From contig CAMWRO010000003.1 in the NCBI GenBank assembly GCA_947176615.1, positions 1 to 32,762 of the forward strand: a DNA stretch of 32,762 nucleotides, read 5' to 3'. Positions within the stretch are counted from its first letter, which is position 1, and every line of letters starts with the position of its first letter. This DNA comes from an uncultured Porphyromonadaceae bacterium (GTDB lineage Bacteria; Bacteroidota; Bacteroidia; Bacteroidales; Muribaculaceae). This document shows, in pieces, positions 18,399 through 26,469 of the stretch. The notes beneath the pieces are model-generated. The model worked only from the letters and a program-made list of their open reading frames with translations, was not told where the DNA came from and searched no databases. Both the position numbers and the translations under genes were made by a program.

Positions 18399-18875
18399 TC
18401 ACACCTCGGTCATGCGGTTGAAAGCAACCATCTTTATGGCAGTCTCGGCAGCCTCGGCACCCTTGTCGCCCATCGGGCCTCCCACGCGGTCTATCGCATC
18501 CTGCTCGGTGTCGACGGTCAGCACGCCGAATATAACCGGGATGTCACACTCGGCGTTGAGATGGGTGATGCCCTGTGTAACACTCTGGCACACATAGTCA
18601 AAATGGGGCGTGCCGCCGCGCACGACGCAGCCGAATACAATCACAGCGTCAAACGACTCGGTTTCAATGAGTTTAGAGGCGGCAAAAGTCAGTTCGACGG
18701 CACCGGGGACATCAAAAAGGGCGATGTCGTCACGGCTCATGCCGTAGTCGGTCAGACATTTAACCGCGCTGTCGCGCAGTTTACGGGTTATGTGGCCGTT
18801 CCATTCGGCGGTTACAATCGCAATCTTGACTTCGTCAAGCTGCGGCAGCGGAGTAGTAGGGACTGATTGAGACAT
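18399..18875 (-). CDS. ribH: 6,7-dimethyl-8-ribityllumazine synthase
   Basis: VTAEWNGHITRKL, FDVPGAVELTFAASKL, VVRGGTPHFDYVCQSVTQGI, NAECDIPVIFGVLTVDTEQDAIDRVGG. Start taken at MSQSVPTT; the longer ORF reads through repeat DNA. Confidence 0.95.
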   Translation of the reverse strand: MSQSVPTTPLPQLDEVKIAIVTAEWNGHITRKLRDSAVKCLTDYGMSRDDIALFDVPGAVELTFAASKLIETESFDAVIVFGCVVRGGTPHFDYVCQSVTQGITHLNAECDIPVIFGVLTVDTEQDAIDRVGGPMGDKGAEAAETAIKMVAFNRMTEV

Positions 18876-18884
18876 ATTTTTTTT

Positions 18885-18985
18885 TATAGTGTACAGTGAA
18901 GGGGTAAGATGAATGGTGAACAGTGAATAACGGGGAGGAAACAGGATGAAAGAACTATTATCTTCACTTTTCACCTTTCACTTTA
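18885..18985. repeat. 7-nt-period repeat (GTGAACA/GTGAATA vs CTTCACT/TTTCACC/TTTCACT)
   Basis: GTGTACAGTGAAGG..GGTGAACAGTGAATAACGG and, about 40 nt later, inverted CTTCACTTTTCACCTTTCACTTTATATTTTATCTT. Confidence 0.7.
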
Positions 18986-18989
18986 TATT

Positions 18990-20006
18990 TTATCTTGGGA
19001 AAACTTTGTGCCACAGGCTGAGGATGTCGAGCGAGCGGCTTTTGGCATTGACGAGAATGTCGACGATGCGGCGGTGTTCCTCTCCGGCGTTAATCTTTGT
19101 GGCCTTGTGGAGCATCGTGTTGAGCAAGTGGACACCCTTGTCACGCATGGCCGGAATCTGCAACATCGACTCGCCGAGGTCAATCGACATCACGAGCTGC
19201 TCGCGGGTGAAATCGGGTGACAGTTTTGTGGAATATTTCAACGCCCGCGAGAAATATTGCACGGCCTCGCGGTGACGGCCCATGTCGGCGAGAGTGCGAC
19301 CTTCGGTCAGCAGCGACTCGATCAGGCGCGAGGTGGCATCGCCGATACCCTCGTTGACCATCTGCAGGTAGGTCGACGTTGCGGCTTGATAATGGGCCAG
19401 CAGCTCGGCTTGTTTCACACGGGAACGGTAGACCGAGGTCGAGGCGTTCAGGGCCATGATGTGGGCGCTGCCATAGCGCTGCGGATTGGTCTTGGCGAGG
19501 CGTTCAAAAATTTTGAGCGACTTTTCAAGCTCGCGCTCAGCCTGCTTGAACTCGTTTCCCCCGGCATGTATATAGGCGATGTCATAGAGCAGCGCGGCAA
19601 GAATTTCAAGAAAAGGCTCGTCCTTGCGGCGCGGCTCCTGAGAGAGAAGATTGAGCGTAGAGGCCGCTGTCGATGTCGCCAAGTCCATCTCGCCGCTCTC
19701 GATATAGAGGGCAGTCAGAATCTGCATCAGCGCGGCATGGATGTTGAGCAGATGTCCGCTCTCGTCACCGGCGCGCATGATGAGCGCGTCAATATCGACA
19801 ATCGACCTTATGGCCCGGGCTGTCTCGCCACGCTCGACCATCTCGACAGCCGTGCGCCGGAAAAAATCATATGCAGTGTTGAAATCGGCCTCGCCGATAG
19901 CATGGCGCACCTGTGCCATCGCGCGTGAACGGCGGAAAATGGCCCTCAGCGGGGCGACATCGGTTGTAACCGACAGGAAAACCGATTCGAGTGATGTAGG
20001 CTTCAT
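18990..20006 (-). CDS. Tetratricopeptide-repeat-like protein
   Basis: Alpha-helical repeats (AERELEKSLKIFERLAKTNPQRYGSAHIMALN; EGRTLADMGRHREAVQYFSRALKYSTKL); located upstream of ribH. Confidence 0.75.
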   Translation of the reverse strand: MKPTSLESVFLSVTTDVAPLRAIFRRSRAMAQVRHAIGEADFNTAYDFFRRTAVEMVERGETARAIRSIVDIDALIMRAGDESGHLLNIHAALMQILTALYIESGEMDLATSTAASTLNLLSQEPRRKDEPFLEILAALLYDIAYIHAGGNEFKQAERELEKSLKIFERLAKTNPQRYGSAHIMALNASTSVYRSRVKQAELLAHYQAATSTYLQMVNEGIGDATSRLIESLLTEGRTLADMGRHREAVQYFSRALKYSTKLSPDFTREQLVMSIDLGESMLQIPAMRDKGVHLLNTMLHKATKINAGEEHRRIVDILVNAKSRSLDILSLWHKVFPR

Positions 20007-20770
20007 GGGCGGGAAAGGGTTGACAATATTGATTTCATGGCATCGACCACGCCCCCGGGGCCGGGAGTGCCGACGGTGATTTTTTCGCGTTCAGGAAATT
20101 TTTCAACCGTGGCCGAGGCTGTGTCAATGTTATAAAACCGGGGAGTATAAAACTCGATGTGGAGCCGGTAGTTATCGGCGGCATCGCGATTGCCGAAAAT
20201 CAGCTGCAGATCGTCGGTCGTGGTGACAATCACATCGGCAAGTTCCATGTTGTCAAGCACCGAGGGCATGACACGGGTTACGCGGGGCACCTGAAATGTC
20301 TCGAAATAGGGAAGATAGACCACGGTGGCCTTGCGGGCGCGGGCGTGTTCAAGGAGGTCGAGCAGGCGCGGGCGCACACGGTCGTTCAGTGAGAAATAGG
20401 AGCCGAAGACAACGACATCGTCAGGCTCGATGCGGGGCCAAACGGTGTCAAACTCCACGTCGGGCTCACGTCCATAACCGACCAAGCGGACCGTCCCGTC
20501 GGGTTGCTCGAAGATGTCGCGCTGCGGCGACCGTCCCTCGGTGAAACGGTCGACTGACCTGACATCCACACCGGCCGAGGCGAGAAAACCGACAATGAGG
20601 TCGCCGACAGGGTCGGCTGCGGCCTCGCCGACCATGACAACGCTGTGGCCTGCTGCGGCGAGCGCGGCAGCTGCCCGGCCGATGCGGTCACACGGCCTGA
20701 CTGTCACGCCGCCGTCATGACCGAAGATGAGGTTCAGCGGCAATTCGCCTATAAATATAATCTTTCCCAT
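20003..20770 (-). CDS. PfkB-family carbohydrate kinase-like protein
   Basis: AAAALAAAGHSVVMVGEAAADPVGDLIVGFLASAGVD, VIVTTTDDLQLIFG, TVGTPGPGGVVDAMKSILS, resembling the ribokinase fold and PfkB C-terminal motif. Confidence 0.8.
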   Translation of the reverse strand: MGKIIFIGELPLNLIFGHDGGVTVRPCDRIGRAAAALAAAGHSVVMVGEAAADPVGDLIVGFLASAGVDVRSVDRFTEGRSPQRDIFEQPDGTVRLVGYGREPDVEFDTVWPRIEPDDVVVFGSYFSLNDRVRPRLLDLLEHARARKATVVYLPYFETFQVPRVTRVMPSVLDNMELADVIVTTTDDLQLIFGNRDAADNYRLHIEFYTPRFYNIDTASATVEKFPEREKITVGTPGPGGVVDAMKSILSTLSRP

Positions 20771-20788
20771 AGCCTGTGTGCCAGCCGT

Positions 20789-21394
20789 TTACAATTCGTT
20801 GCGCGACTTGTGGCCCAGATAGCCTCCGTGATGCCGCTTGGCATAGTCGGCCACGCTGAAACCGGTCGCAGTCATCACGTTGACAACCAGAATGTCACCG
20901 ATTACGGTCATCATTGTCGTCGAGGTGGTGGGTGTCAGGCCGAGGGGGCACACCTCGGGCGCGCCGCCGGTCCACAAGGTTACGTCGGTAATCCGTGCCA
21001 GCTCGCTGTCGGCGTTACCGGTAATGACTATGAGGGGAATTTGAGGATAAAGATTCTTGGTGAGCGTCACCAAGTCGAGGATTTCGCGTGTCTTGCCCGA
21101 ATTGGAGATAAGGAGCATGACATCATCGGGTTGCAGGACACCCAAATCACCATGCTGGGCCTCGCTCGGATGCAGGTTTACAGCCGGGATGCCGGTCGAC
21201 GAGAAGGTTGTGGCGATATTCATCGCAATCTGTCCGGCCTTGCCCATGCCCGACGTGACGAGTTTGCCTCCACGGCGGTGTACTTGCTCGACAATGAGTC
21301 CGACGGCCTTGTCATAGGCTTCGGAATAGGGAATGTTCAGTATCGCACGACTTTCGGCCTCGACAATCTGACGCATTGACTCTTTAATATCCAT
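20789..21394 (-). CDS. SIS-domain sugar isomerase (KdsD/GutQ-like, lacking CBS domains)
   Basis: KLVTSGMGKAGQIAMNIATTFSSTGIPAVNLHPSEAQHGDLGVLQPDDVMLLISNSGKTREILDLV. 201 aa, SIS domain only. Confidence 0.88.
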   Translation of the reverse strand: MDIKESMRQIVEAESRAILNIPYSEAYDKAVGLIVEQVHRRGGKLVTSGMGKAGQIAMNIATTFSSTGIPAVNLHPSEAQHGDLGVLQPDDVMLLISNSGKTREILDLVTLTKNLYPQIPLIVITGNADSELARITDVTLWTGGAPEVCPLGLTPTTSTTMMTVIGDILVVNVMTATGFSVADYAKRHHGGYLGHKSRNEL

Positions 21395-21396
21395 GC

Positions 21397-21595
21397 TAAG
21401 TAGATGTTCAAATTAAAACGATAATATGTCTACAGTAGATGCGGAGTGGAATCTTGCATATCAACAGCTTGTCCTTTCGGGTCGTTTTGACCTTGTCGTT
21501 CAGTCGCATAGCTCGCTATGCTCCTTCGCTCCGCGTCCAAAACGCCTCCGAAATGACCGCGCTTTTGATATGCATTTAATCTGAACATCTACTTA
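21397..21595. repeat. Nested inverted-repeat (MITE-like or structured RNA) element
   Basis: Outer 20-nt inverted repeats with one mismatch (21397-21416/21576-21595); inner perfect TGCATATCAA/TTGATATGCA (21455-21464/21565-21574); TTTCGG..CGTTTTG / CAAAACG..CCGAAA; central GCATAG-CTCG-CTATGC (21506-21521). Confidence 0.85.
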
Positions 21596-21621
21596 TCTGT
21601 TTTTGTGTTGACTTTATAGTG

Positions 21622-21629
21622 CAAACTTA
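21622..21629 (-). promoter_or_regulatory. Possible -7 box for SIS-domain gene
   Basis: CAAACTTA on +, i.e. TAAGTTTG on -. No convincing -33 element, so weak. Confidence 0.4.
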
Positions 21630-21694
21630 CACAAAAAAAACGACATTCGCGTGACGGCGGATGACATATTTTCGTCCCAAACGCTATGGGAGGG

Positions 21695-22603
21695 TCATTT
21701 TAGCGGCTCGTAGAGGGCGATTGTCTCCTTGAGCGAGGATACTACCATAGCGCGCAACTCGGGAGGAGACATGACCATCACGCGCGGCCCGAGCGACAAT
21801 ATCTCCTGAACGAAGTCGGGGGTCAGGCGCAGGCGGTAGTGAAACACCGAGTAGGAATCATGGACCATCTCCTGCTGGGAATGGTGGAGCGGTAGGGCGC
21901 GGAGGTATTTGGCCTGACGGGAATCTACCTTCAGGGCCACCTCCTTGGTGTCGCCGTGGGAGAAGACGATGCCGAATGCGTCGCGCACAAACGCGTCGCT
22001 GTCAAAGTCATCGGGAATGGCAAATGTCACGGTGTCAAGCACATTCACGTCGGTCATGCGGTCAAGGGCGTAGGTCTTTATCTTGTCCTCCCTGACATTG
22101 CGTCCCGTGACATACCACCGCTGACGGAAGATTTTAAGGAAATAAGGCTCGACCGTCACGCCGGGCGACGGGTTGACGCGGGTATAGGGGTGATAGGTGA
22201 ACGAGACAGGATGATATTCCTTCAATGCCCCGATGACGGCACTGAGGTGCATTCGTGCCGAAGGAACATCTTCGAGGAAAATGCGGTCAGAAACCTCCCC
22301 TACGCTCGACAGGACGTTGCTCATTGCGGCCGAGTTGAGCAGCCAGTCGGTGACACTCTCGCTGTAGCTGTCACTCTCCGAGTCGATATAATACTCAAAT
22401 GTCGAGGGGTTGCACTCGATATTGATTTTAAAAAGCTCCTCGATAGCGTTGCGATAATTGTAGAATGTGCGGCGCGGCATCGGCTCGCCGTCGCTGATGG
22501 GCGACTGCACCCACAGGCGGTTGAGCCTCTCGCGGGTAATCGCCCCGTGACGCTTGATTGTGTCAATCAGCCAGATGTATCGGTTCAGAAGGTTCTTGGA
22601 CAT
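21695..22603 (-). CDS. WYL-domain transcriptional regulator
   Basis: N-terminal HTH region, PVSFTYHPYTR, PYFLKIFRQRWYVTGRNVREDKIKTYALDRMTDV; clear paralogue of the 26470-27369 protein. Confidence 0.88.
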   Translation of the reverse strand: MSKNLLNRYIWLIDTIKRHGAITRERLNRLWVQSPISDGEPMPRRTFYNYRNAIEELFKINIECNPSTFEYYIDSESDSYSESVTDWLLNSAAMSNVLSSVGEVSDRIFLEDVPSARMHLSAVIGALKEYHPVSFTYHPYTRVNPSPGVTVEPYFLKIFRQRWYVTGRNVREDKIKTYALDRMTDVNVLDTVTFAIPDDFDSDAFVRDAFGIVFSHGDTKEVALKVDSRQAKYLRALPLHHSQQEMVHDSYSVFHYRLRLTPDFVQEILSLGPRVMVMSPPELRAMVVSSLKETIALYEPLK

Positions 22604-22720
22604 AATTTTTAAATTTACCTCAACTTGAGCAATCTATACGAGACACGGAGTCAGTTCTTTTCAGGTTTCAAAGGTAGGTAACACGAGGGCATGAATCATG
22701 CAACACTGTGTTAAAGAGGG

Positions 22721-23743
22721 TTAATCCACTGCTTTTTCGGCGCGGGAAACGGCATCGGCGATGAAACTGCCTTTAGCCAGTTTTGAGGCCAATGACATGG
22801 CATTGGCCTTCATCACGGCGTAATCCCCGGGGGAGAGCCGTGACAGGACCTCAGGGAGGTCGCGCAATGATGATACGCATATCCCCGCATTATATTCCTT
22901 TACAATCCCGGCAAGGGCGGCCTGATCCCAGATGATGACCGGCAGACCCGTGCGGAGGTAGAGGGATGTCTTGTGGGGCGCGTTATATTTCAGATATTCG
23001 CCGAGCGCGCCCGCTCCCTCGTCGAGCGAGGAACCGTACCACACAACGCCGAAATCGCCCTGCGCGGTGGCAATCAAGGTGTCGGAATCGACATATCCCA
23101 TCGCGTGAATGCCGGGGGTCAGCCTTGACTTGTCGATACCGCCGCCATAGATGACCAAGTCAAGCGACGGGGCGGCCTCGCCGAGCTGATAAATCCAGTC
23201 ATTGTGAACCGGCGAAGCATTTCCGGCAAACATCAGGCGGTAACGGCCGCCGGAGGCGAGATTCTGAACAGCCGGGACCGAATCAGACAGGTAGTCCCAC
23301 AGACCGGCCTCGATTATCGGCACAGTCACACCGTTGTCAACGAGCCACCGGCGCATGGCAGGAGTGTGAATAACTATGGCCGTGCTGCGGTTTAGCCGCT
23401 CGACCTCCCACTCGACAGTCAGTTTCTTGCGCCGGAAACTGCCGAGGTCGTGAATGAGGGTTATGACCTTGGCTCCGCGGGCCTTGGCACGGCTGACCAC
23501 AAAGTCATAGTACTTTTTAAGCGGGTACTGCACGAGGAGGATGTCACCTTTTTTCAGCGACATGACCCCTTTCAACACACTCGCGAGGGTTATAAAGTAG
23601 GCTCCGACCGCACTGCCGACCCGACGCTGGCGCAACCCGATGTTCCGGTATCCCATCGACTGCAATATAGCCTCGACATCGGTTTTCGCCTTATCGCCCC
23701 CGCCGCCGATTTTACGGTAATTCTTGGATATATAACACTTCAT
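22721..23743 (-). CDS. Glycosyltransferase (galactofuranosyltransferase-like)
   Basis: DILLVQYPLKKYYDFVVSRAKARGAKVITLIHDLGSFRRKKLTVEWEVERLNRSTAIVIHTPAMRRWLVDNGV; LGEYLKYNAPHKTSLYLRTGLPVIIWDQAAL. Confidence 0.85.
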   Translation of the reverse strand: MKCYISKNYRKIGGGGDKAKTDVEAILQSMGYRNIGLRQRRVGSAVGAYFITLASVLKGVMSLKKGDILLVQYPLKKYYDFVVSRAKARGAKVITLIHDLGSFRRKKLTVEWEVERLNRSTAIVIHTPAMRRWLVDNGVTVPIIEAGLWDYLSDSVPAVQNLASGGRYRLMFAGNASPVHNDWIYQLGEAAPSLDLVIYGGGIDKSRLTPGIHAMGYVDSDTLIATAQGDFGVVWYGSSLDEGAGALGEYLKYNAPHKTSLYLRTGLPVIIWDQAALAGIVKEYNAGICVSSLRDLPEVLSRLSPGDYAVMKANAMSLASKLAKGSFIADAVSRAEKAVD

Positions 23744-23841
23744 CTGTTTTCAAGTAATTCCGCAAAGGTAGCAAAATTTTGATGAAGGACGCGGAAAACC
23801 GCAGGGAAGTTTTACAGATATAAAATCGCGGGGGCAAACAT

Positions 23842-23887
23842 GCGATGGGCCACAGGAGAAGGATATCCGTCTCCTGCGGCCCATTGC
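23842..23887. terminator. Long hairpin downstream of unknown membrane protein gene
   Basis: GCGATGGGCC-a-CAGGAGA / TCTCCTG-c-GGCCCATTGC with 10-nt loop. No strong T-run, so terminator function is inferred. Confidence 0.55.
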
Positions 23888-23903
23888 AGATGGTCTATAT
23901 CAG

Positions 23904-25535
23904 TTACTGAATAAACAACTTGTATATCTCAAATCCCATACACAGGACAAGAATAACACAGATTACTTTTGCCCAAAGACCAGTCCCTGTCTCTATCGTT
24001 TCCCAATCGGAACCATCAGAGACGGTATCAACTTCCTCACTTGATGTTGCCAAGAATGCACCGATTATCGCGCCAATAATAAGTCCACCGACCATGGGGA
24101 TGAATAAGCCAATAATACCACCAATCAAAGCACCGATCCACACGGAATTTTTCTTTTCGACAATTTCACTTATTTTGCGGGGCTGCGGGTATTCTCCCGC
24201 GACACGGCGGGCACAAGTATTGGTAAATATTCGAATTTTTTCCTGTTTTGACTCATACTTTTTCAGGATCTTGTCAAATATCACGGCACATCGCCACCAG
24301 ATGATGACGCCGATGGCGATAGTCGAGACAATCGACCAAAATACGCTCAACTTCGTAAAAATTGGTATCGACAGAATCGCGGTCGAAAGAATTCCGTTTA
24401 TAAATATCACCCCGGCACGAGAGTCGCTTTCCTCCTCAAGTGCGGTATCGGCTAGGCACAAGTTATAATTATCACAAACCGCTTTATTGGCAGTAAACTC
24501 TTTTTGCATGACATCACAACCCGAGCTCGCGTAATATATCTTACTCAATGCGTAATATTCGGAGCAATGAGCCTGATAGGTAGCCAACAAACCGTCGTCA
24601 AATATTAAAACCGCAACATACATCGGGAATGTTGTAAATTTACCGCTCAAGACACCCTCAAGATCATTGCGAATATCCTTGCAGCTCTGCTCAAGCGACT
24701 TATTCTCATCGGCTAAATCATTTCCATAGATGATGCCAAACAACAACTCACTATTGACATCTTCCATATCAGGCATATTGTAGCCTGTCGAGAAGACATC
24801 GTTATACCAGTCAGTCAACTGTTTTTGCCAATATTCAAGATAGCGAAGATGAAAACGACTTGACCGCCAATTGTCGAGCGTAAGTTGCATGCGTACAAGC
24901 TCCTTTTCTCTTTTTTCGCCCCTGAAATAATCAGCAGTGACATTTCCCGAAATATATTCAGACAAAATATCTAAGTCATCGGAGTCCATTTTTTTGCACT
25001 GATTCATCAGCCGCTCCACAGCTGGAAGTTTCAATCGTGCAACTTCTCTTAAATGAGGATAAATTTCATTCCGCAACTTGATTTCCATATTTGCGGCTTG
25101 AAACAGTTTGCCTATTCCGCTTGTAGCAAGAGCGCATAGTTCATAGAGTACAGCAGCATCCGTCTCATCGTCACTGAGATAGGCGGGTTTCCGGCCGTTT
25201 GCTACTATGTTAGCTTGTTTGCGAAAATAATTGGCGAGTTTCCCGAATGAACTGTCTATCTCATTCATTTCAGCGAATATATCGCTGCAGATACCATCAA
25301 TTTCTGCTGTCAGCGAACCCCATTGGTTCCTGTCAAATGCCGGAGTCTCAGCCGATTGAACCGCTACAGCGTCACACTCTTGCTTATTGATGTCTACCGC
25401 GACATCTGCCCACGGATTGTCTGACGTGGTTTCAACGACTGCCTCTGCTGTTTCTGTCGTTGTCTCCTCTCCACCTGATGTCGAGAGCGAACTATTCCAT
25501 TTGGAATTATTTTTAATGTAGGATGCTTTATCCAT
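23904..25535 (-). CDS. Multi-TM protein of unknown function with glycine-zipper-like segment
   Basis: 543 aa; long helical soluble N-terminal region; C-terminal hydrophobic segments AGVIFINGILSTAILSIPIF, SIVSTIAIGVIIWW, VWIGALIGGIIGLFIPMVGGLIIGAIIGAFLAT, LWAKVICVILVLCMGFEIYKLF. No family recognised. Confidence 0.85.
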   Translation of the reverse strand: MDKASYIKNNSKWNSSLSTSGGEETTTETAEAVVETTSDNPWADVAVDINKQECDAVAVQSAETPAFDRNQWGSLTAEIDGICSDIFAEMNEIDSSFGKLANYFRKQANIVANGRKPAYLSDDETDAAVLYELCALATSGIGKLFQAANMEIKLRNEIYPHLREVARLKLPAVERLMNQCKKMDSDDLDILSEYISGNVTADYFRGEKREKELVRMQLTLDNWRSSRFHLRYLEYWQKQLTDWYNDVFSTGYNMPDMEDVNSELLFGIIYGNDLADENKSLEQSCKDIRNDLEGVLSGKFTTFPMYVAVLIFDDGLLATYQAHCSEYYALSKIYYASSGCDVMQKEFTANKAVCDNYNLCLADTALEEESDSRAGVIFINGILSTAILSIPIFTKLSVFWSIVSTIAIGVIIWWRCAVIFDKILKKYESKQEKIRIFTNTCARRVAGEYPQPRKISEIVEKKNSVWIGALIGGIIGLFIPMVGGLIIGAIIGAFLATSSEEVDTVSDGSDWETIETGTGLWAKVICVILVLCMGFEIYKLFIQ

Positions 25536-25567
25536 AAATGTTATATAATAGAGGTATAATAAAAAGT

Positions 25568-25996
25568 TTATAAAGCCAATAGGCGGTCAAGCTCTGCAAA
25601 ATAGGCACGGTGTTCCATTTCAAGCATTTTCAACAAAGTATTCTGAGCGTGCAACTCGCCATCTTCCATCGAGGAGAGATTTCTCATCATCAGCTGCTCC
25701 CTTATCATGGCAATACCGTCAATGCGGGATTGGAGATTTTTCTCGGCATAAGGTAGATATTCCTTAAATTTCTGAAGGTTTCGGCGCGAGAGTTCCATGA
25801 ACTGATTGTAACGAATGTCCTGCTCGGCTCTTGCTATTTGTAACTCCTTCCATGCGTTAATAATAGCTGTCCCTGATGCCATCAAAGAGTGACCTTGAGA
25901 CAGACAGTTCCGGATATTTCCGATAAAACGGTCCGATTTAGCCTGTACGTCATCTATCGCGTTAAGGACTTGTGCCATCTGTATTTCATCAGCCAT
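25568..25996 (-). CDS. Small all-helical (coiled-coil-like) protein of unknown function
   Basis: 142 aa, MADEIQMAQVLNAIDDVQAKSDRFIGNIRNCLSQGH...; 32 nt upstream of the membrane-protein gene on the same strand. No family recognised. Confidence 0.8.
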   Translation of the reverse strand: MADEIQMAQVLNAIDDVQAKSDRFIGNIRNCLSQGHSLMASGTAIINAWKELQIARAEQDIRYNQFMELSRRNLQKFKEYLPYAEKNLQSRIDGIAMIREQLMMRNLSSMEDGELHAQNTLLKMLEMEHRAYFAELDRLLAL

Positions 25997-26123
25997 TGTT
26001 TCCTGTATTTTTTAGTTTATTTTAGGTTATAAAAAAGACGTGAATCCGCCTGAATTGTTTTATCCATCGAAAGTCGGGCTCTGGTAAACCTCAGGGTGAC
26101 AGATAAAAGCAAGCAGTTTCACG

Positions 26124-26139
26124 CCTGTATATATACAGG
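26124..26139. repeat. Perfect 16-bp palindrome in the intergenic region
   Basis: CCTGTATATATACAGG equals its own reverse complement. Confidence 0.9.
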
Positions 26140-26281
26140 TGCTCAACGCACTTGCCGAACCTATTCTACCCGAGTAAAAAAGTGTACCAGACTTTGACTT
26201 TCGGAATAAGTTTCGACAATATTGTATAACAATGTATGTACCTGACAACGTCTCATCCTCTGACGAGCGATGTCAATAGTG

Positions 26282-26314
26282 CAAATTTATGAATTAATCT
26301 GATTAAAATCCAAA
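26282..26314 (-). promoter_or_regulatory. Candidate promoter of the two-gene cassette
   Basis: On -: TTTG (complement of CAAA 26311-26314), 21 nt, TAAATTTG (complement of 26282-26289). Confidence 0.45.
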
Positions 26315-26428
26315 TTTTGCCCACTATTTAACACTGATTCCATACACGCGCTTACTGCTTGCTTAGGACGGCGTAAAATTACTGCGAGATTACGCCAATA
26401 ACTGTCTTAGTGGCGAAAATTTCATCAG

Positions 26429-26449
26429 CTGCGACAACTTTTGTCGTAG
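26429..26449. promoter_or_regulatory. Candidate operator upstream of WYL regulator
   Basis: CTGCGACAA-CTT-TTGTCGTAG, 8 of 9 positions complementary, just upstream of -7-like TAATTTTG (26458-26465) and the ATG at 26470. Confidence 0.5.
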
Positions 26450-26469
26450 TCTATGCTTAATTTTGCAGT

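Noticed and set aside
17751-18866. 371-aa + strand ORF antisense to DUF2851 and ribH genes
   Set aside because: Spans two well-supported genes and their intergenic gap on the other strand; no domain signature.
18876-18974. N-terminal extension of the ribH ORF (33 aa)
   Set aside because: The extension reads through the heptamer repeat; the internal Met (MSQSVPTT) gives a normal-length lumazine synthase.
19257-19928. 223-aa + strand ORF antisense to the TPR gene
   Set aside because: Fully overlaps a better-supported gene and lacks domain features.
21397-21595. Complete insertion sequence
   Set aside because: No transposase ORF and no evident target-site duplication; at most a non-autonomous MITE-like element.
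26060-26248. 62-aa - strand ORF upstream of the unknown cassette
   Set aside because: Cysteine-containing unstructured sequence with no recognisable features, overlapping the 16-bp palindrome; insufficient support as a gene.
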